DNA of 64,000 nt, from the NCBI GenBank assembly GCA_946122785.1, contig CAMGYJ010000008.1, positions 1,947,742 through 2,011,741 on the forward strand. The letters are read 5' to 3'. The DNA comes from Linum tenue (taxonomy: Eukaryota; Streptophyta; Magnoliopsida; Malpighiales; Linaceae). Below, one piece after another: positions 11,531-21,853 of this stretch. Numbering within the stretch: position 1 is the stretch's first letter; each line of letters begins with the position of its first letter. The notes under the pieces are model-generated. The model searched no databases. It was given only the letters and a program-made list of their open reading frames with translations, and had not been told where the DNA came from. The translations under genes and the position numbers were made by a program.

Positions 11531-12188
11531 TTCTGATATAGACCCTGAATTGACAGAAGATGCTCGACAGCGCATCAATACTTTTCTTAGAAGCCAATCT
11601 TGTAGAAATCTTTCTCCCATACCTACACCCACTCGACATACCTCCTCTACACTTAACTATGATCTACGAGGAATCAACAACTCCAACAACATACCTCAGC
11701 CAGTTTATACTCCACCACCTCCCACAACTCTTTTTCCAAATATAAATACCTCGAGAACACCAAATATGTCTCCTACTGCCTCACAAGCTGCATTTCCTGA
11801 AGAAGAAATCGCTTCTGCTCTTGATGTCATTACACAAGAGTTCAAAATCAACAAAGAATTTCTTCGCCATGATTTCTATTTCCAACGAAACCATTTTATA
11901 GCGAGCAATTTTTTACTGATTACTCTAAAGAAGAACGTGTACTTATACAAAACTCTTTCTATGATTATCTCAATAATATACGAGAACACCATTCTTTCTT
12001 TAATTGGTTCGAACAAGTCTTTTCTCAATCTTCGATAAATGTTCAAACCAAGCCTATGACTTGGTTAACTACTAATAACTCTAAGATCCAATCTATTCAC
12101 CCCCTTAATGCTCTTGTTAATTTTTCTTATTATGGAACAGCAGTTCAAGCCTCTCCTTTTAAATTAAAACGATAAAATAGTGACCATG
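11531..12188 (+). pseudogene. Viral coat protein N-terminal region, copy 2 (broken)
   Basis: The first part matches copy 1 downstream of the movement domain. From about 11700 it keeps several hundred bases that copy 1 has lost. It shifts frame near 11900 and ends at the junction with an RT patch. No zinc knuckle remains. Confidence 0.65.
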
Positions 12189-12216
12189 TCATGCCGTTTG
12201 GTTTGAAAAATGCTCC
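12189..12216 (+). repeat. 28-bp patch of viral RT sequence at the copy 2 / copy 3 junction
   Basis: These bases repeat 7615-7642 of the RT region in copy 1. They bridge the plus-strand copy 2 and the minus-strand copy 3, where neither neighbour is RT sequence. Confidence 0.75.
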
Positions 12217-13248
12217 TTCGGTGGGAAGCTTTTGTTTAGAACAAGAAACGGCAATAAATTTTTGAAGGTATTTTGGGCTTCCAGAGGAAGCTTATCAATA
12301 TTGATTAAAGCTTTGGATGAACTTGAGTGTGAACCAGAATCATCAGAACTTTCTTCATACTCACTTGAATGATCAGGGCTTCCTTGTTCATCATCAAATA
12401 TCTCTCTCCATGTTTTGATTTTGATTTTCTCTTTATCTCGCAATCTAGTGGTAGGGGTGATGTGATCCTAATTCGAGAATCCTCCCAAAACGGACCAAAA
12501 ACCAGAGTTGCACACGTCGAACTTTTTAGGGGTTTTCTCCTTTCTTGAATAACACGAAATAAAGATACTTGCGGAATCGATCAAACAAATCCGAACTCGT
12601 GAGAAGGGCCAGAAGGTATATGAAACCTTCCAAACAATCTCGAACCCGTGGAAGAGGCCAACCGATATCGTCGATGCTCGCCACAACTAGACGCGTTCTC
12701 TAGTTGATAAGAGACCACTCAAACCTCCTGAATCCTCAAAGGAGCGAATAAGCAAAACGTTCACTTGAACTTGTAAACACTTGTATTTGATTGCCGAAAC
12801 TTGAATGTTGGGTACAAAATTCGTAGCTCTTACATCCTCTATTTATAGAGGTCACACAAACATAAAACTAACCTAAAAGGAATAGGAAAACAAATCCCAA
12901 ACTAACTAGGAAACATAATACTACTTAAATAAGGACTATAACTCGTTTTTTATGACCAAAGGAAGCTCCTTAGCAGCTAAGTAATATCCAAACACGTTTT
13001 TAATGCTTAAGGAAGCTCCTTAGTGGTTAAGCAATCTCTTTCCTTGTCCTTTTCACATTTGGATGACTTGGGTAGCAAGGATGGACGTTTTGGGCTCCAA
13101 GAAATGTTGTAGGCCGGATCCTTAATGCATCTCCATTTTATCCATCAAGAATGCTCCCACTTGATACTTAAATCGTCGAATTCGAATCTTCATTTTTGGA
13201 CCACGGGAATTGAATATTGTGCGAGTCGATATCGCATCAAGGGGGCAT
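12217..13248 (-). pseudogene. Viral ORF2 N-terminal fragment, copy 3, interrupted by a solo LTR
   Basis: The start codon is at 13246-13248 (minus) and keeps the TAATG overlap with the upstream frame. The next bases are split by the LTR at 12458-13239, after which the frame resumes at 12443-12457 and runs to about 12217. The acidic, serine-rich N-terminus matches copy 1 at 8566-8800. Confidence 0.75.
12458..13239 (-). mobile_element. Solo LTR, 782 bp, inserted in viral ORF2
   Basis: The element starts TGATGTGATCC and ends CGCATCA on the plus strand, with a 5-bp inverted terminus TGATG/CATCA. It is flanked by a perfect AGGGG duplication at 12453-12457 and 13240-13244; removing it restores the arrangement seen in copy 1. 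CTATAAATAGAGG at about 12836-12848 (minus) is its TATA box, so transcription would run minus. There is no internal region: unequal recombination left one LTR. Superfamily not determined. Confidence 0.9.
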
Positions 13249-13286
13249 TATGACTGAAGATTGCAAGCCTGAGAGTTTTCCACACT

Positions 13287-13732
13287 TCATCCTCCCTGCA
13301 AAAATTCCCGGGTAAGGAAGTCTGGAAGAGAGTTTGAAGAACCATTTATAAATTGTATGTCGAAATAAAAAATGCTAAGGATGGCTTGCCATCGTGCAAA
13401 TATTTGTTTAGAAGCAAGATTTTGAACATCTTTTTCCAAAATGTATTTTGCTGATTGGCAATCAATGCGTAGTAAAAAATTTTGATTGCGCAAATCATGC
13501 TGAAATTTTGAGATGCATAAAACAATAGCAAGCATTTCTTTTTTGGAAGTGGAGTAATTGATTATGGTAGGGTTCCAATGTTTAGAAGCAAAGCGTACCA
13601 ACAACTCCTTATCATTTTGAATCTGTTTAAGGATTCCTCCATATCCTAGGTCAGAGGCATCGGTTTCGACGATTTTAGAGAGAAAAGGATCACTTATGTG
13701 AAGGCACGGGAGACTTTGAACCTGCCTCAAGA
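13287..13732 (-). pseudogene. Viral RNase H fragment, copy 3, fused to movement protein
   Basis: It contains the RNase H start ETDASDLGYGG with the catalytic Asp retained, and runs to the end of the polyprotein. At about 13732 it is joined directly to movement protein sequence, so coat protein, protease and RT have been deleted from this stretch. Confidence 0.8.
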
Positions 13733-14522
13733 TGTTGAGTAATTTGATTAACATGACGATGGTCGATGCTTCTGGGAATGGTAGCTCCTTCAAGGGTCCA
13801 TTGTGTAGGAAGAGTAACTTCTCCCCATTTGATAGTTTTGGGAGTAACAGTGTTAGTACGAGTTAAATCAGCTTGCCAAAGTATAGTTTCTCCTTTTGTA
13901 CCATATTGAAGAGCTTTAGAAGAGAAAACAGATTTCATAGCTATATAGTGTAAGCGGTAAACCAAAGAGATAGGTAAAGATCCTTGTTGGATTTTATAGT
14001 TGAAAGTTTTTATATGTAGGGTTAAAACATCTAAAATATTTTTGTCATGAAGAGAGAGAGAGTAAAGTTGGGAAAACAATTGAAGTAAATTGGACCATTA
14101 CAAAGACTTGATTCAACAGTTCCAAGTAAAGAATCGTTAAACTCAAGAAACCGACAATCTCGTAAAACCATTAAAATAGCAGTATTAAGGCCTTCTTTGG
14201 ATAGAGGCTTAATCCCTACTTGAACTAACCCAATATGGATATAGTTGTACTTCTTTTTGTGTTGTTGCATAGAATTTTGAGACAAAAGTTTTATGGTTTC
14301 ATAATCATTGAAAAGATGAATATCTCTTTCTTCGGTTTTGATGGTATAATCCATTTTATTGAGGAAGTTAAATTTGCTTTGCTCATAAATTTCCTTTTGG
14401 GCAATCCTAGGAATTTTCCAATTATCAATTTCTTTAATAACATTTTCAAAATTAATTTCTTCTTGGTTGATCACACGGTTCCCGGTGATGTCAGAATTAG
14501 AGGAAGAAGAGGAATTTTCCAA
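13733..14522 (-). pseudogene. Viral movement protein domain, copy 3
   Basis: A frame of 163 codons (14031-14522) followed by a shifted frame (to about 13733). Unlike copies 1 and 2 it keeps the 20 bp near 14371-14390. It ends in a fusion to RNase H sequence. Copies 2 and 3 of this domain form inverted arms about 2.2 kb apart. Confidence 0.8.
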
Positions 14523-14633
14523 TTAACGGCCAAAGATGGTCTTACAACTCTCTCACAAAGGACTCAGCTAGGATCTAACCATGGGGTACCCATCTCTCAA
14601 CTAATAATAAGCAAGAAGTTTTAGACGAACCCT

Positions 14634-14661
14634 CCCCCCCCCCCCCAAGGCTCTGATACCA
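14634..14661 (-). promoter_or_regulatory. tRNA-Met primer-binding site and G-run of viral copy 3
   Basis: On the minus strand TGGTATCAGAGCC (14661-14649) is followed by a 13-base G-run (C-run at 14634-14646 on plus). Same arrangement as copy 1. Confidence 0.85.
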
Positions 14662-14726
14662 GTAAGGACGAAATGAGACAGCCAATAAGAGATTAACTTG
14701 GAAATAGTTTGTAAAGTAAATGATAC

Positions 14727-14905
14727 TGGAAATGACCAGATTAGCAAAAAGTAACAACTGGAGATGTCCAGATTAGCAAAAAGTAAATACTGGAGATGAC
14801 CAGATTAGCAGAAGATAAATACGGGAGATGACCAGTTTTGCATAAAATAAACACTGGAGACGACCAGTTGAACTGGAGATGACCAGTTATGCCCGAAATA
14901 AATAA
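14727..14905 (-). repeat. Minisatellite in the viral leader, ~30-bp unit, about six copies
   Basis: Imperfect units beginning ACTGGAGATGACCAG (plus strand) repeat from 14727 to about 14905, spaced 30-32 bp apart with one short unit. They lie between the viral promoter and the primer site. GGAGATGACC-like cores could pair within the array. Copy 2 has lost the array at its junction; copy 1's leader upstream of its primer site is outside the insertion. Confidence 0.8.
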
Positions 14906-15059
14906 AAGTTGAAGATGATTTGAAAAAGATGAAGTAAAACTTGATAGTTTGATAGACTTCTTACACATGAATTCTTTAGGGAAGATGATGGGAGGAAGCT
15001 TTGCAAGAGAGCAATTCACACTCAAAACAACTCTACTACAACAAGTGAAGGGAGTCTCC

Positions 15060-15066
15060 TTTTATA
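15060..15066 (-). promoter_or_regulatory. TATA box of the viral promoter, copy 3
   Basis: TATAAAA on the minus strand, in the same phrase as copy 1 at 10369. It points into the leader minisatellite, primer site and movement protein of copy 3. Confidence 0.75.
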
Positions 15067-15279
15067 GAGAAATGGAGTCCCCTTTTGGTAAATAAATTGA
15101 AAAACACAATGATGACAATGTGGACACTTATATGATTATGTCACATATCATAACAAAATTATATTTTCAATATAAAGAAAAATAGATAATTTGTGGTCTT
15201 CTTTCCCTAACCAAATTGAGTGGGTTGGAAGTGGAGTCACTTCTTCTTTGTCTTTATGATAGTGGAAGAAGCAATGGGG

Positions 15280-15655
15280 TCACTTCTTCTTTGTCTTCAA
15301 CTTAGTGCTCTTTGTTGGCAAACGACCAAGCACTTCTTCATCCGGGTCATGGTTTTGGAACGTGGAATCTGCGTCAGATGTTGAGCTAGACGCCACATCT
15401 TTGAGAATTTGGAAGTATTCTTCTTCAGTCTTGGCGCCAGCTAAGAGAGCGCTGATTGAGGATTTTATTTGCAAAAATTGCGTTGAGGATTTTTCGATGA
15501 CTTTGGACAATTCAGGATTGTTAATGAACCGATGGAGGACTTGAGGTTTGTAGGCTTGTTTTGGGCGAGGATTTGCGGCCCAATATTTGGTTTTGAAGCT
15601 GCGGCCTAACATGGGTACCTTTGTGACGGCACAGGTTTGGTAACTGAATTCCCAG
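15280..15655 (-). pseudogene. Viral ORF2 C-terminal fragment, copy 3
   Basis: It matches 9780-10156 of copy 1 down to the Lys-rich end. Its upstream side is joined at about 15656 to the start of the RT region, replacing the RT core, RNase H and the first part of ORF2. Confidence 0.75.
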
Positions 15656-15890
15656 GTTGTAAGGCCCCTTTTTGAGCAATTCTTTAATTTCTTGTCGATA
15701 ATGTTGTTCAAGATCCAAATTCATTTGGATAGGCCTAGCCTTGGTGGGAATGAGATTTTGTGTGAAATCTTTTTCGTAAGGAAGATCAACCTGATGTTGT
15801 TTTTTATGCCAAAAAGCATTGGGTGTATCAGCACAAATAGAGCTTTCAATGTGCTCTCTTAAAGAGTTGATTCGTTTTTGCAAAAGGGGT
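15656..15890 (-). pseudogene. Viral RT N-terminal fragment, copy 3
   Basis: It matches 7098-7325 of copy 1 and stops before any catalytic motif, where it changes to ORF2 sequence. Not functional. Confidence 0.75.
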
Positions 15891-16022
15891 TAAGAAAACT
15901 GTTGTAAGATTTGCTGAAAATGTATCTCAAGAGCTTTCAATGTGCTCTTTTAAAGAGTTGATTCGTTTTTGCAAAAGGGGTTAAGAAAACTGTTGTAAGA
16001 TTCGCTAAAAATGTATCTCATC
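15841..16022 (-). repeat. Tandem duplication, 91-bp period, upstream of the RT fragment
   Basis: The phrase AGCTTTCAATGTGCTCT occurs at 15841 and 15932 and the following sequence is repeated with few differences. Confidence 0.8.
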
Positions 16023-16276
16023 ATGCAAATAAGATATTTGATTAGTTTTACAACGAATTATATGGTGTATATATTTTATAGAAGAACGTCGTAAAACATT
16101 TAGGTTTTTGGAGAAATGAGAATTCAACATTGTTGCCTAACACAACAGTGTTAATTCCTTGGTCGGTGACGGTAAAAGGTTTTAGAAGATTTAAAAAGGT
16201 GTCCCTAAGATCACCTTTTGTTGCATGTCACGTACTAGGATAAAAGGAGTTTTGAATTCAACATTTTGATGACAAA

Positions 16277-16480
16277 TTAAAGCATTAGAAAGTTTATATT
16301 GTATTTGAAGAGGTTGTGAGTTAGCGGTAGATAACGCTCGAGGGTCTTTTCATAGTACTTAGTTGGAATTAATCCTTCTTGGATGCAGTTCATGTCTACT
16401 CCTATATCAAGAAGGGCCACTGTGCTTAAAGTAAAATCAGAAGAAACCTGAATATTAATGATAACATGCAATTATTGGGT
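16277..16480 (-). pseudogene. Viral protease fragment, copy 3 (active site altered)
   Basis: The protease signature reads LLDIGVDMNC, with Thr replaced by Ile in the DTG position. Copy 1 reads DTR here. Each copy has decayed on its own. Confidence 0.7.
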
Positions 16481-16816
16481 AGTAATGGTAGATAAAAAAA
16501 CATAGAAAATCGTCAACAGTTAGCATTTCCTCTGTTTCTAAACTGTTGGTTGCATGAGGATTTTCATCGAAAAAGTTGTCGGGGCTAGATATTGATGCCT
16601 CTTCTAAAGGTTTGAGAGCTATTAAAGTTTGTAATATCTCATGATCACTATTTTGTAACTGTTGTAATTGTTGAATTTCTTTCTTGACAATATCCAATTC
16701 CTTTTGGAAGTCAGGAAGAGAAGGATTGTGGGAATCGTTATTACTATGTCGAGAAAGGATATCTTCGACACTATACGTCGAACCTTAATGAAAGGGATTG
16801 GAATAGTCACAGGAGA
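16481..16816 (-). pseudogene. Viral coat/protease linker fragment, copy 3
   Basis: It matches 6250-6600 of copy 1 in two frames and ends at about 16816, where the flanking AT-rich repeat begins. This is the right edge of the viral cluster. Confidence 0.65.
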
Positions 16817-17690
16817 TTTCTAATATTATTAGTCTAAAATTATGATATAACATAAGATCACAACTAATCAATGCATTATCCTAAACTCTGAACGCTATCT
16901 AGAACTTGAATTGACTGATTTTTCGGACATGATACTATACTCTAACCCTTAAAGATCAAAATCTAGGTCTTAATTCACTAAATCTTATACCCCAAGATCA
17001 ATTTAGTTAGAAATAATAATCGATGGTTATGATTCGTCCAAATATAGGGGGAAAATCAATGGACCATCTTAGTGTTTATTGTTTATGATTTAGATAATTA
17101 GGACTTAGGGTTCATTAATTAAGGGTTTGGGTATAGTATCATGCCTAAAAATCCTGCTAATTCGATGTCTAGATAGCGTTTTCATACTCAAGGTATGCGG
17201 TACCCTGGATTTCACCAGGGGTACCGTAGAAGGCACCGTATATATATATTTATTTATTTATGTATGTATATGTATATATATATACATATACATATACATA
17301 TACATAAATATATGTATATATATATAGTGACTTATTCTATGAACTCACAAAAATGAGTGTATACAATGCACCCAACTCTAAAACTAGCATTAAGACATAA
17401 ATTTTTGAACTTTAGGTGATAGTATTAGTCTAATATTATGATATAACATAAGATCACAACTAATCAATGCATTATCCTAAGCTCTGAACCTTCAATTTTA
17501 AATCCTAGTATAAATTCCAAACCATAAACCCTAAACCCTAATCCTAAATTCTTAAACCCTTCATCCTTAAAATTATTGTAATGTTGATGAATTTTTTTCC
17601 ACAATTCTTGTTCATCATATCACAAGTAATGGTCGGTACCATTTTGACAAGAATTGCATGCTCGAAATGGTGATTATGACGCTAGTGCAT
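16817..17690. repeat. AT-rich interspersed repeat, right flank of the viral cluster
   Basis: It contains two partial copies (16817 and 17420) of the sequence also found at 2445-2745, plus inverted segments resembling 3120-3400 and degenerate AACCCTAAA units near 17530. A (TA)n/(CATA)n microsatellite lies at 17236-17330. No coding potential. Confidence 0.6.
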
Positions 17691-18938
17691 TGAATCGCAT
17701 GCTTGAACCGCCATCTTGGGGAGGTTGTAGACAAAGAGTACATAAGGTCTCGTGGTCCACCTTGTGGTCCTTAACATTCACGACCATGAGAATGATCAGG
17801 ATCGCGAGAGCAGCCAAGCACGTCACTGTTTTGAGTTCACGACCTGAAGAAGATCACAACCTCGAACTTCTGTGAATAGTCGTTAACTTCTTTGTGTCGA
17901 CGATCCTCTATAAACAGAGGGCTGCTCCTCTAATTTGAACAGACTTTATAATTTTCTAAACCCTAAAGAGAGGAGAGAAGCAGTTGCCTTGTGGAGGAAG
18001 AAGAGAAGAAGGAAGAGGTTGAAGAAGAATTTCTTTACACAAGAAGAAGTTTTATTTCAAGTTTTCTTCCCTTCTTTCTATGTCTTTCCCCTCCCACTCA
18101 TGGGATAGTTTTCTAAGGTACTCAGGTCTTGGCCCCTTGGGTTTGAGATGTAATTGAATGTGTATTGTGAATTTATTGTTAATTTGAGTTTATCTAGAGT
18201 TATTGATGCCTCTATATGAGTTTCACATGTATGAATGCCTGTATGGCACGCACACCGAATTGAAATGTGGGCCATTTTCTAGGAGGTTATGACACTGGAT
18301 GGAGATACGAACGTGGTTGTCATAGGTTAAGGGTGGAGAGCAATTCCAACTCTCACAAATTCATTTAAAGGATATGTTAAAGGAAGGGAGTAAGAACAAT
18401 TTTTGCAAAGTAAAGGAAAATGTTTAAGTTTATTATTAAGTTTTTAGGGTGGCGAGTAATTACAACTCCAAGTGTTTAAGTGTTAATGTTAAAGGGTGGA
18501 AGTATAAACAACTTCCACAACTTTGTAAGGTGAACACTTAAGGGGAAAACCTTTAGTGATCTTAGGATTCAGTAATGGCGTAGATCGACTCCTTCTCACT
18601 CACTAGGTAGAGGAAGGGTTAGAGGGCGAGTAGCTCGAGAGAAAATTGTGCGAGATGAGCAGTAGCATCATCAGTGAAGATGTTTCAGGAAGGATCACAG
18701 TAAAGAGTTGTAGCAGGAACTGTTTAGTTGTTTTCGTTTGATGATTATGAGTATAAACTGGAGTTTCAGAGTTTGTGTTTTATGATTTATGGACTAAAGT
18801 TTCCCAACTGTTAGGGCTTTACATTTGAGTTAAAAGAAATTATTCGCTTTTGTGTTCTTTGCTTTAATTTTTAAAAGATTTTACTCTACTCTGGAGCATT
18901 TGTTATATATTTTTGTTTAAAAAGATAAGGATGTTACA
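17691..18938 (+). mobile_element. Ty3/gypsy 5' LTR, 5'-truncated
   Basis: The LTR end GGATGTTACA at 18938 is followed three bases later by a tRNA-Met primer site. A TATA box sits at 17909 in CCTCTATAAACAGAGG. The segment 18250-18520 is repeated at 32240-32547. The start of the LTR is not visible; the flanking repeat occupies its place. Confidence 0.65.
17909..17914 (+). promoter_or_regulatory. TATA box of the gypsy 5' LTR
   Basis: TATAAA inside CCTCTATAAACAGAGG, about 1 kb before the LTR end. Placement fits an LTR promoter; activity is not known. Confidence 0.5.
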
Positions 18939-18941
18939 TTT

Positions 18942-18953
18942 TGGTATCAAAGC
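18942..18953 (+). promoter_or_regulatory. Primer-binding site of the gypsy element (tRNA-Met)
   Basis: TGGTATCAAAGC starts three bases after the LTR end. It differs by one base from the usual TGGTATCAGAGC. Confidence 0.75.
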
Positions 18954-19143
18954 CTGCATTCCTCTGCTCCATGGTCTCCAAGGAATATTGGAGTGACGCT
19001 CTAAGTTTTAAAGGTGTATGTTTTAAAGAAAGGAAAATTGACTTTGAGTTAAAGGTTTGGCCAAATGAGTCAAGAGTCTCTTTTAAGGGCTGATATAATC
19101 TCCAGTATACTCTAATCATCAAAGGGCGAATAACTCTAATTCT

Positions 19144-19622
19144 ATGGAGGCCCCATGGGACTATGATACATCTCGAGAAGGGGAGAATTCCTATGAGAAT
19201 CGCTCGATGGACCCCCATTATGAGCAAGAAGGAGTGGTCCAAGGTTACTCGCAGCGTATCGGGATGCGAGCTGACTAGGTTAAGGTTAAGAGCAACGCAA
19301 ACGAGCAAGGACGTCGAGAAGATGGTAGACATGAGATTCTGGCTAATGATTGCCATAAACCTAGAGGAAAGGATGCATGGAATGTTCGTCCAAGTTCACG
19401 AGGATCAAACTTTGGGGTACGACCTCAAGGATTGAGGCTCAATGAGGACAACTATGAAAGATTTGAGAAGTTGAGGGAGTAATACGAGGATTTTATCACT
19501 AATCAACAAGTGGAAGATCTAATAAGCTAAGACAACAATTGGGGAAATATGAATCTCCAAGAAATAAGCTACAATGAGCAGACTCCAATAGCAATGATAG
19601 AAGGAGGATTTCAGGGTCCTTG
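19144..19622 (+). pseudogene. Decayed gag-like reading frame
   Basis: Reading from ATG 19144 gives a hydrophilic, charged frame of about 160 codons with only a few stops (for example 19276 and near 19480), much lower than expected by chance for this AT-rich DNA. It lies just inside the primer site, where gag belongs. No diagnostic motif is present, so gag is an inference from position. Confidence 0.35.
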
Positions 19623-21621
19623 ATCCTAAGTAGAGGCAAAGAGGCGATGAGTCAAGAAACGAAAAATGTACCACGAAAAGCCACTCAATTTGTTTTAGTG
19701 GACGCTATTATGGCGTAGTGACAAGGAGCAGTGGAAAGTTTAGACATTAAGCAACACTAGGGACACATAAATGAAGCAAAGGAGGAAATAAGTAGGTCAT
19801 AGGAAGACTGACAGGATTTCACGGAATCAATAGGTCAAGGCTAAGAGGAATCATGGTCGTTTACATACATCGAGTAAGGAATCCCTTATAGATAAAGTAC
19901 GTCAGTAAAGACGAGGGTTCATGAACCTGGGGAACTAGGCCAATGGCAAGCCTGTGAAAGGAACAAGACAAATGTAAAGATAAATAATCTAAAGAACAAG
20001 ATTGGATCAAACATACTATATAATGAATAAGTTCAAGCTAGAGGGCAAGGTATGCGATGGAACAATAGTGTGCTAGTGAATTATGGTATGAATAGAGAAC
20101 CCCTTCTAAGCCATGTGTGAACTCGATACTAAGTCAACACCAAGAAAGCAAGAGGATGGATTGGGGCACGAGACGGGATTCAAGAGATCCTACAAATTTC
20201 CATGATCAAGGAAAGTCAGGAAGGCTAGGGACATAAGGAACATCGTTGGACCATTGAAAGAGGAAACACAAGAGCTCTTACAAGGAAAGCCATGATATTG
20301 ACATGTGTTGACATGTTGTGTAGTTTTCCTATCCTAAATGGAGGAGCATCTAGCCACCTAGGGCACATGATGGGTGACATAAGGAGGAATCTTTGTAGTG
20401 GGTTGGAACGATGTGGGCTAAGAGTTAGAATCTTAGGACTTTCCATAAGAAAAGTTATCAATCTAGGCGAGTATAGATAAGAAATTAGAACGTTCAAAGG
20501 AAGCTCCAATAAATGTTAGAGAGAGCAAGTAGAACATTCGAGTAAGAGTTTCAATGGACATGATAAGGAGGAATTACGAGCTCCATTGTGAGAGTGCATT
20601 GCTAAATCATTTAGTGATTGGTAAGCAGTCTAAAACTTATCATGGACTTCACAAAGCCATCTCAAAGGCAATAACTGAGAAGCGACATTAATAAAGTCAC
20701 GGAGTGTATAAAGTTGAGAAAGTAAATTTCAGTTCCTTGATAAAGGAGTTGGAATATGGGTAAGTGATTCGAGCTCAAGAAACTGCATAAAAGAGTACGA
20801 TGAGTAAAAAAATTACCGAGAAAGAGGAAAACACAAATTTACTTTATCCAAGGTACCCCACTCTAAGTGGGTGCAACATGGTAGTGAAAGTTATCAAAGC
20901 TACTGAACTGAGTTCAGTTATCAAAGCTAGTACAAAGCATTGATAAAGGAATGAAGTAGGGAATTAAGGAGGAGACCACAAGTCTATAGTGAAAGTTATA
21001 GTAAGAAGTGGTAGTCGACATGAAGATGAATTCAGAGAGAAAGATAGTTAGGAAGGGGTGACAAAATAATACGAAAGACAGAAAGGAGGTGTTAAGGTGA
21101 CTGCCAGCGGAGAACAGTTGGATCATATGAAGACCATCTAGAATTTATAAGCTCATCAGTCAACTTTAAGGTGAAAGTAAGCTCATCTCGATATGTCGAG
21201 GATGAAAACCTTATGTGTTAAAGTATTTAAGTGAGGAAGAGCATCTTGGAATACAGAGGACTAAATTGAGTGAAATGCTTAAAGGAGCAAGGAAAAATGT
21301 CAAAGTAAAGTAAGACAAAGTGATGTAGAGCCAAATTTTGATCCTTACATGACCAAAGCCTTAAGGAATTGATATCAGAGTTCAAACCAAACACATTAGA
21401 AGGTGGTTTCAGCACACGGTAGCATGTCTAAGCCTTGTGCGATGCTAGCCACTATGTCACCGACAAGGAGCTAATGAAATGAATTTAGCCATAATAATTG
21501 GCTTTCGAGGCTTTATGATTTTCGTGGATATGTGAGTTGGGAAATGTTGCGATATAAGAAACGTAGGATGAACCGAGGATAATAAGAAGATTGTTATGAC
21601 AAGGGAGTCCAGGAACCCTAA

Positions 21622-21853
21622 GGCCTTGTTCACTTTCATTTTCGTTTCCTGTTTTCTGTTTTCATGTCATAAATTTGGCAACCGAAACGAGAAAACTTGT
21701 TTACTTTTCATTCTGTTTTCTATTCGTTTTCAACTATGAAAACAGAAAGTGGCAACTTCCTGCTGTTTTCGGAAACGACAAAATGTTGTTTTCACCTGTT
21801 TTCAACATCTGTTTTCTCAAAAACAGGAAACAGAAATGAAAGTAAACAGGGCC
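21622..21853. mobile_element. Tourist-like MITE (PIF/Harbinger), 232 bp
   Basis: Terminal inverted repeats GGCCTTGTTCACTTTCATTT and GGCCCTGTTTACTTTCATTT (right end reverse-complemented) bound a 232-bp non-coding body rich in GTTTTC/GAAAAC. TAA flanks both ends (21619-21621, 21854-21856), matching the 3-bp target of PIF/Harbinger elements. Confidence 0.85.

Larger units (their letters stand above)
10561..12188 (+). mobile_element. Endogenous pararetrovirus copy 2, truncated
   Basis: Leader sequence restarts at about 10561 directly after the 3' intergenic region of copy 1, giving a head-to-tail junction. The primer site, G-run and leader minisatellite found in copy 3 are absent at this junction. 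The copy runs through movement protein into the coat protein N-terminal region and stops near 12188. Confidence 0.85.
12217..16816 (-). mobile_element. Endogenous pararetrovirus copy 3, inverted and recombined
   Basis: Read on the minus strand the order is coat tail, protease, start of RT, then a jump to the ORF2 C-terminus, promoter, leader with minisatellite, primer site, movement protein, a jump to RNase H, and the ORF2 N-terminus split by a solo LTR. It is head-to-head with copies 1 and 2. The jumps imply at least two internal deletions or template switches. Confidence 0.85.

Noticed and set aside
1770..14646. G/C homopolymer runs as CRISPR or regulatory arrays
   Set aside because: They are simple slippage tracts. 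No CRISPR-like direct repeats exist, and the genome is a plant's.
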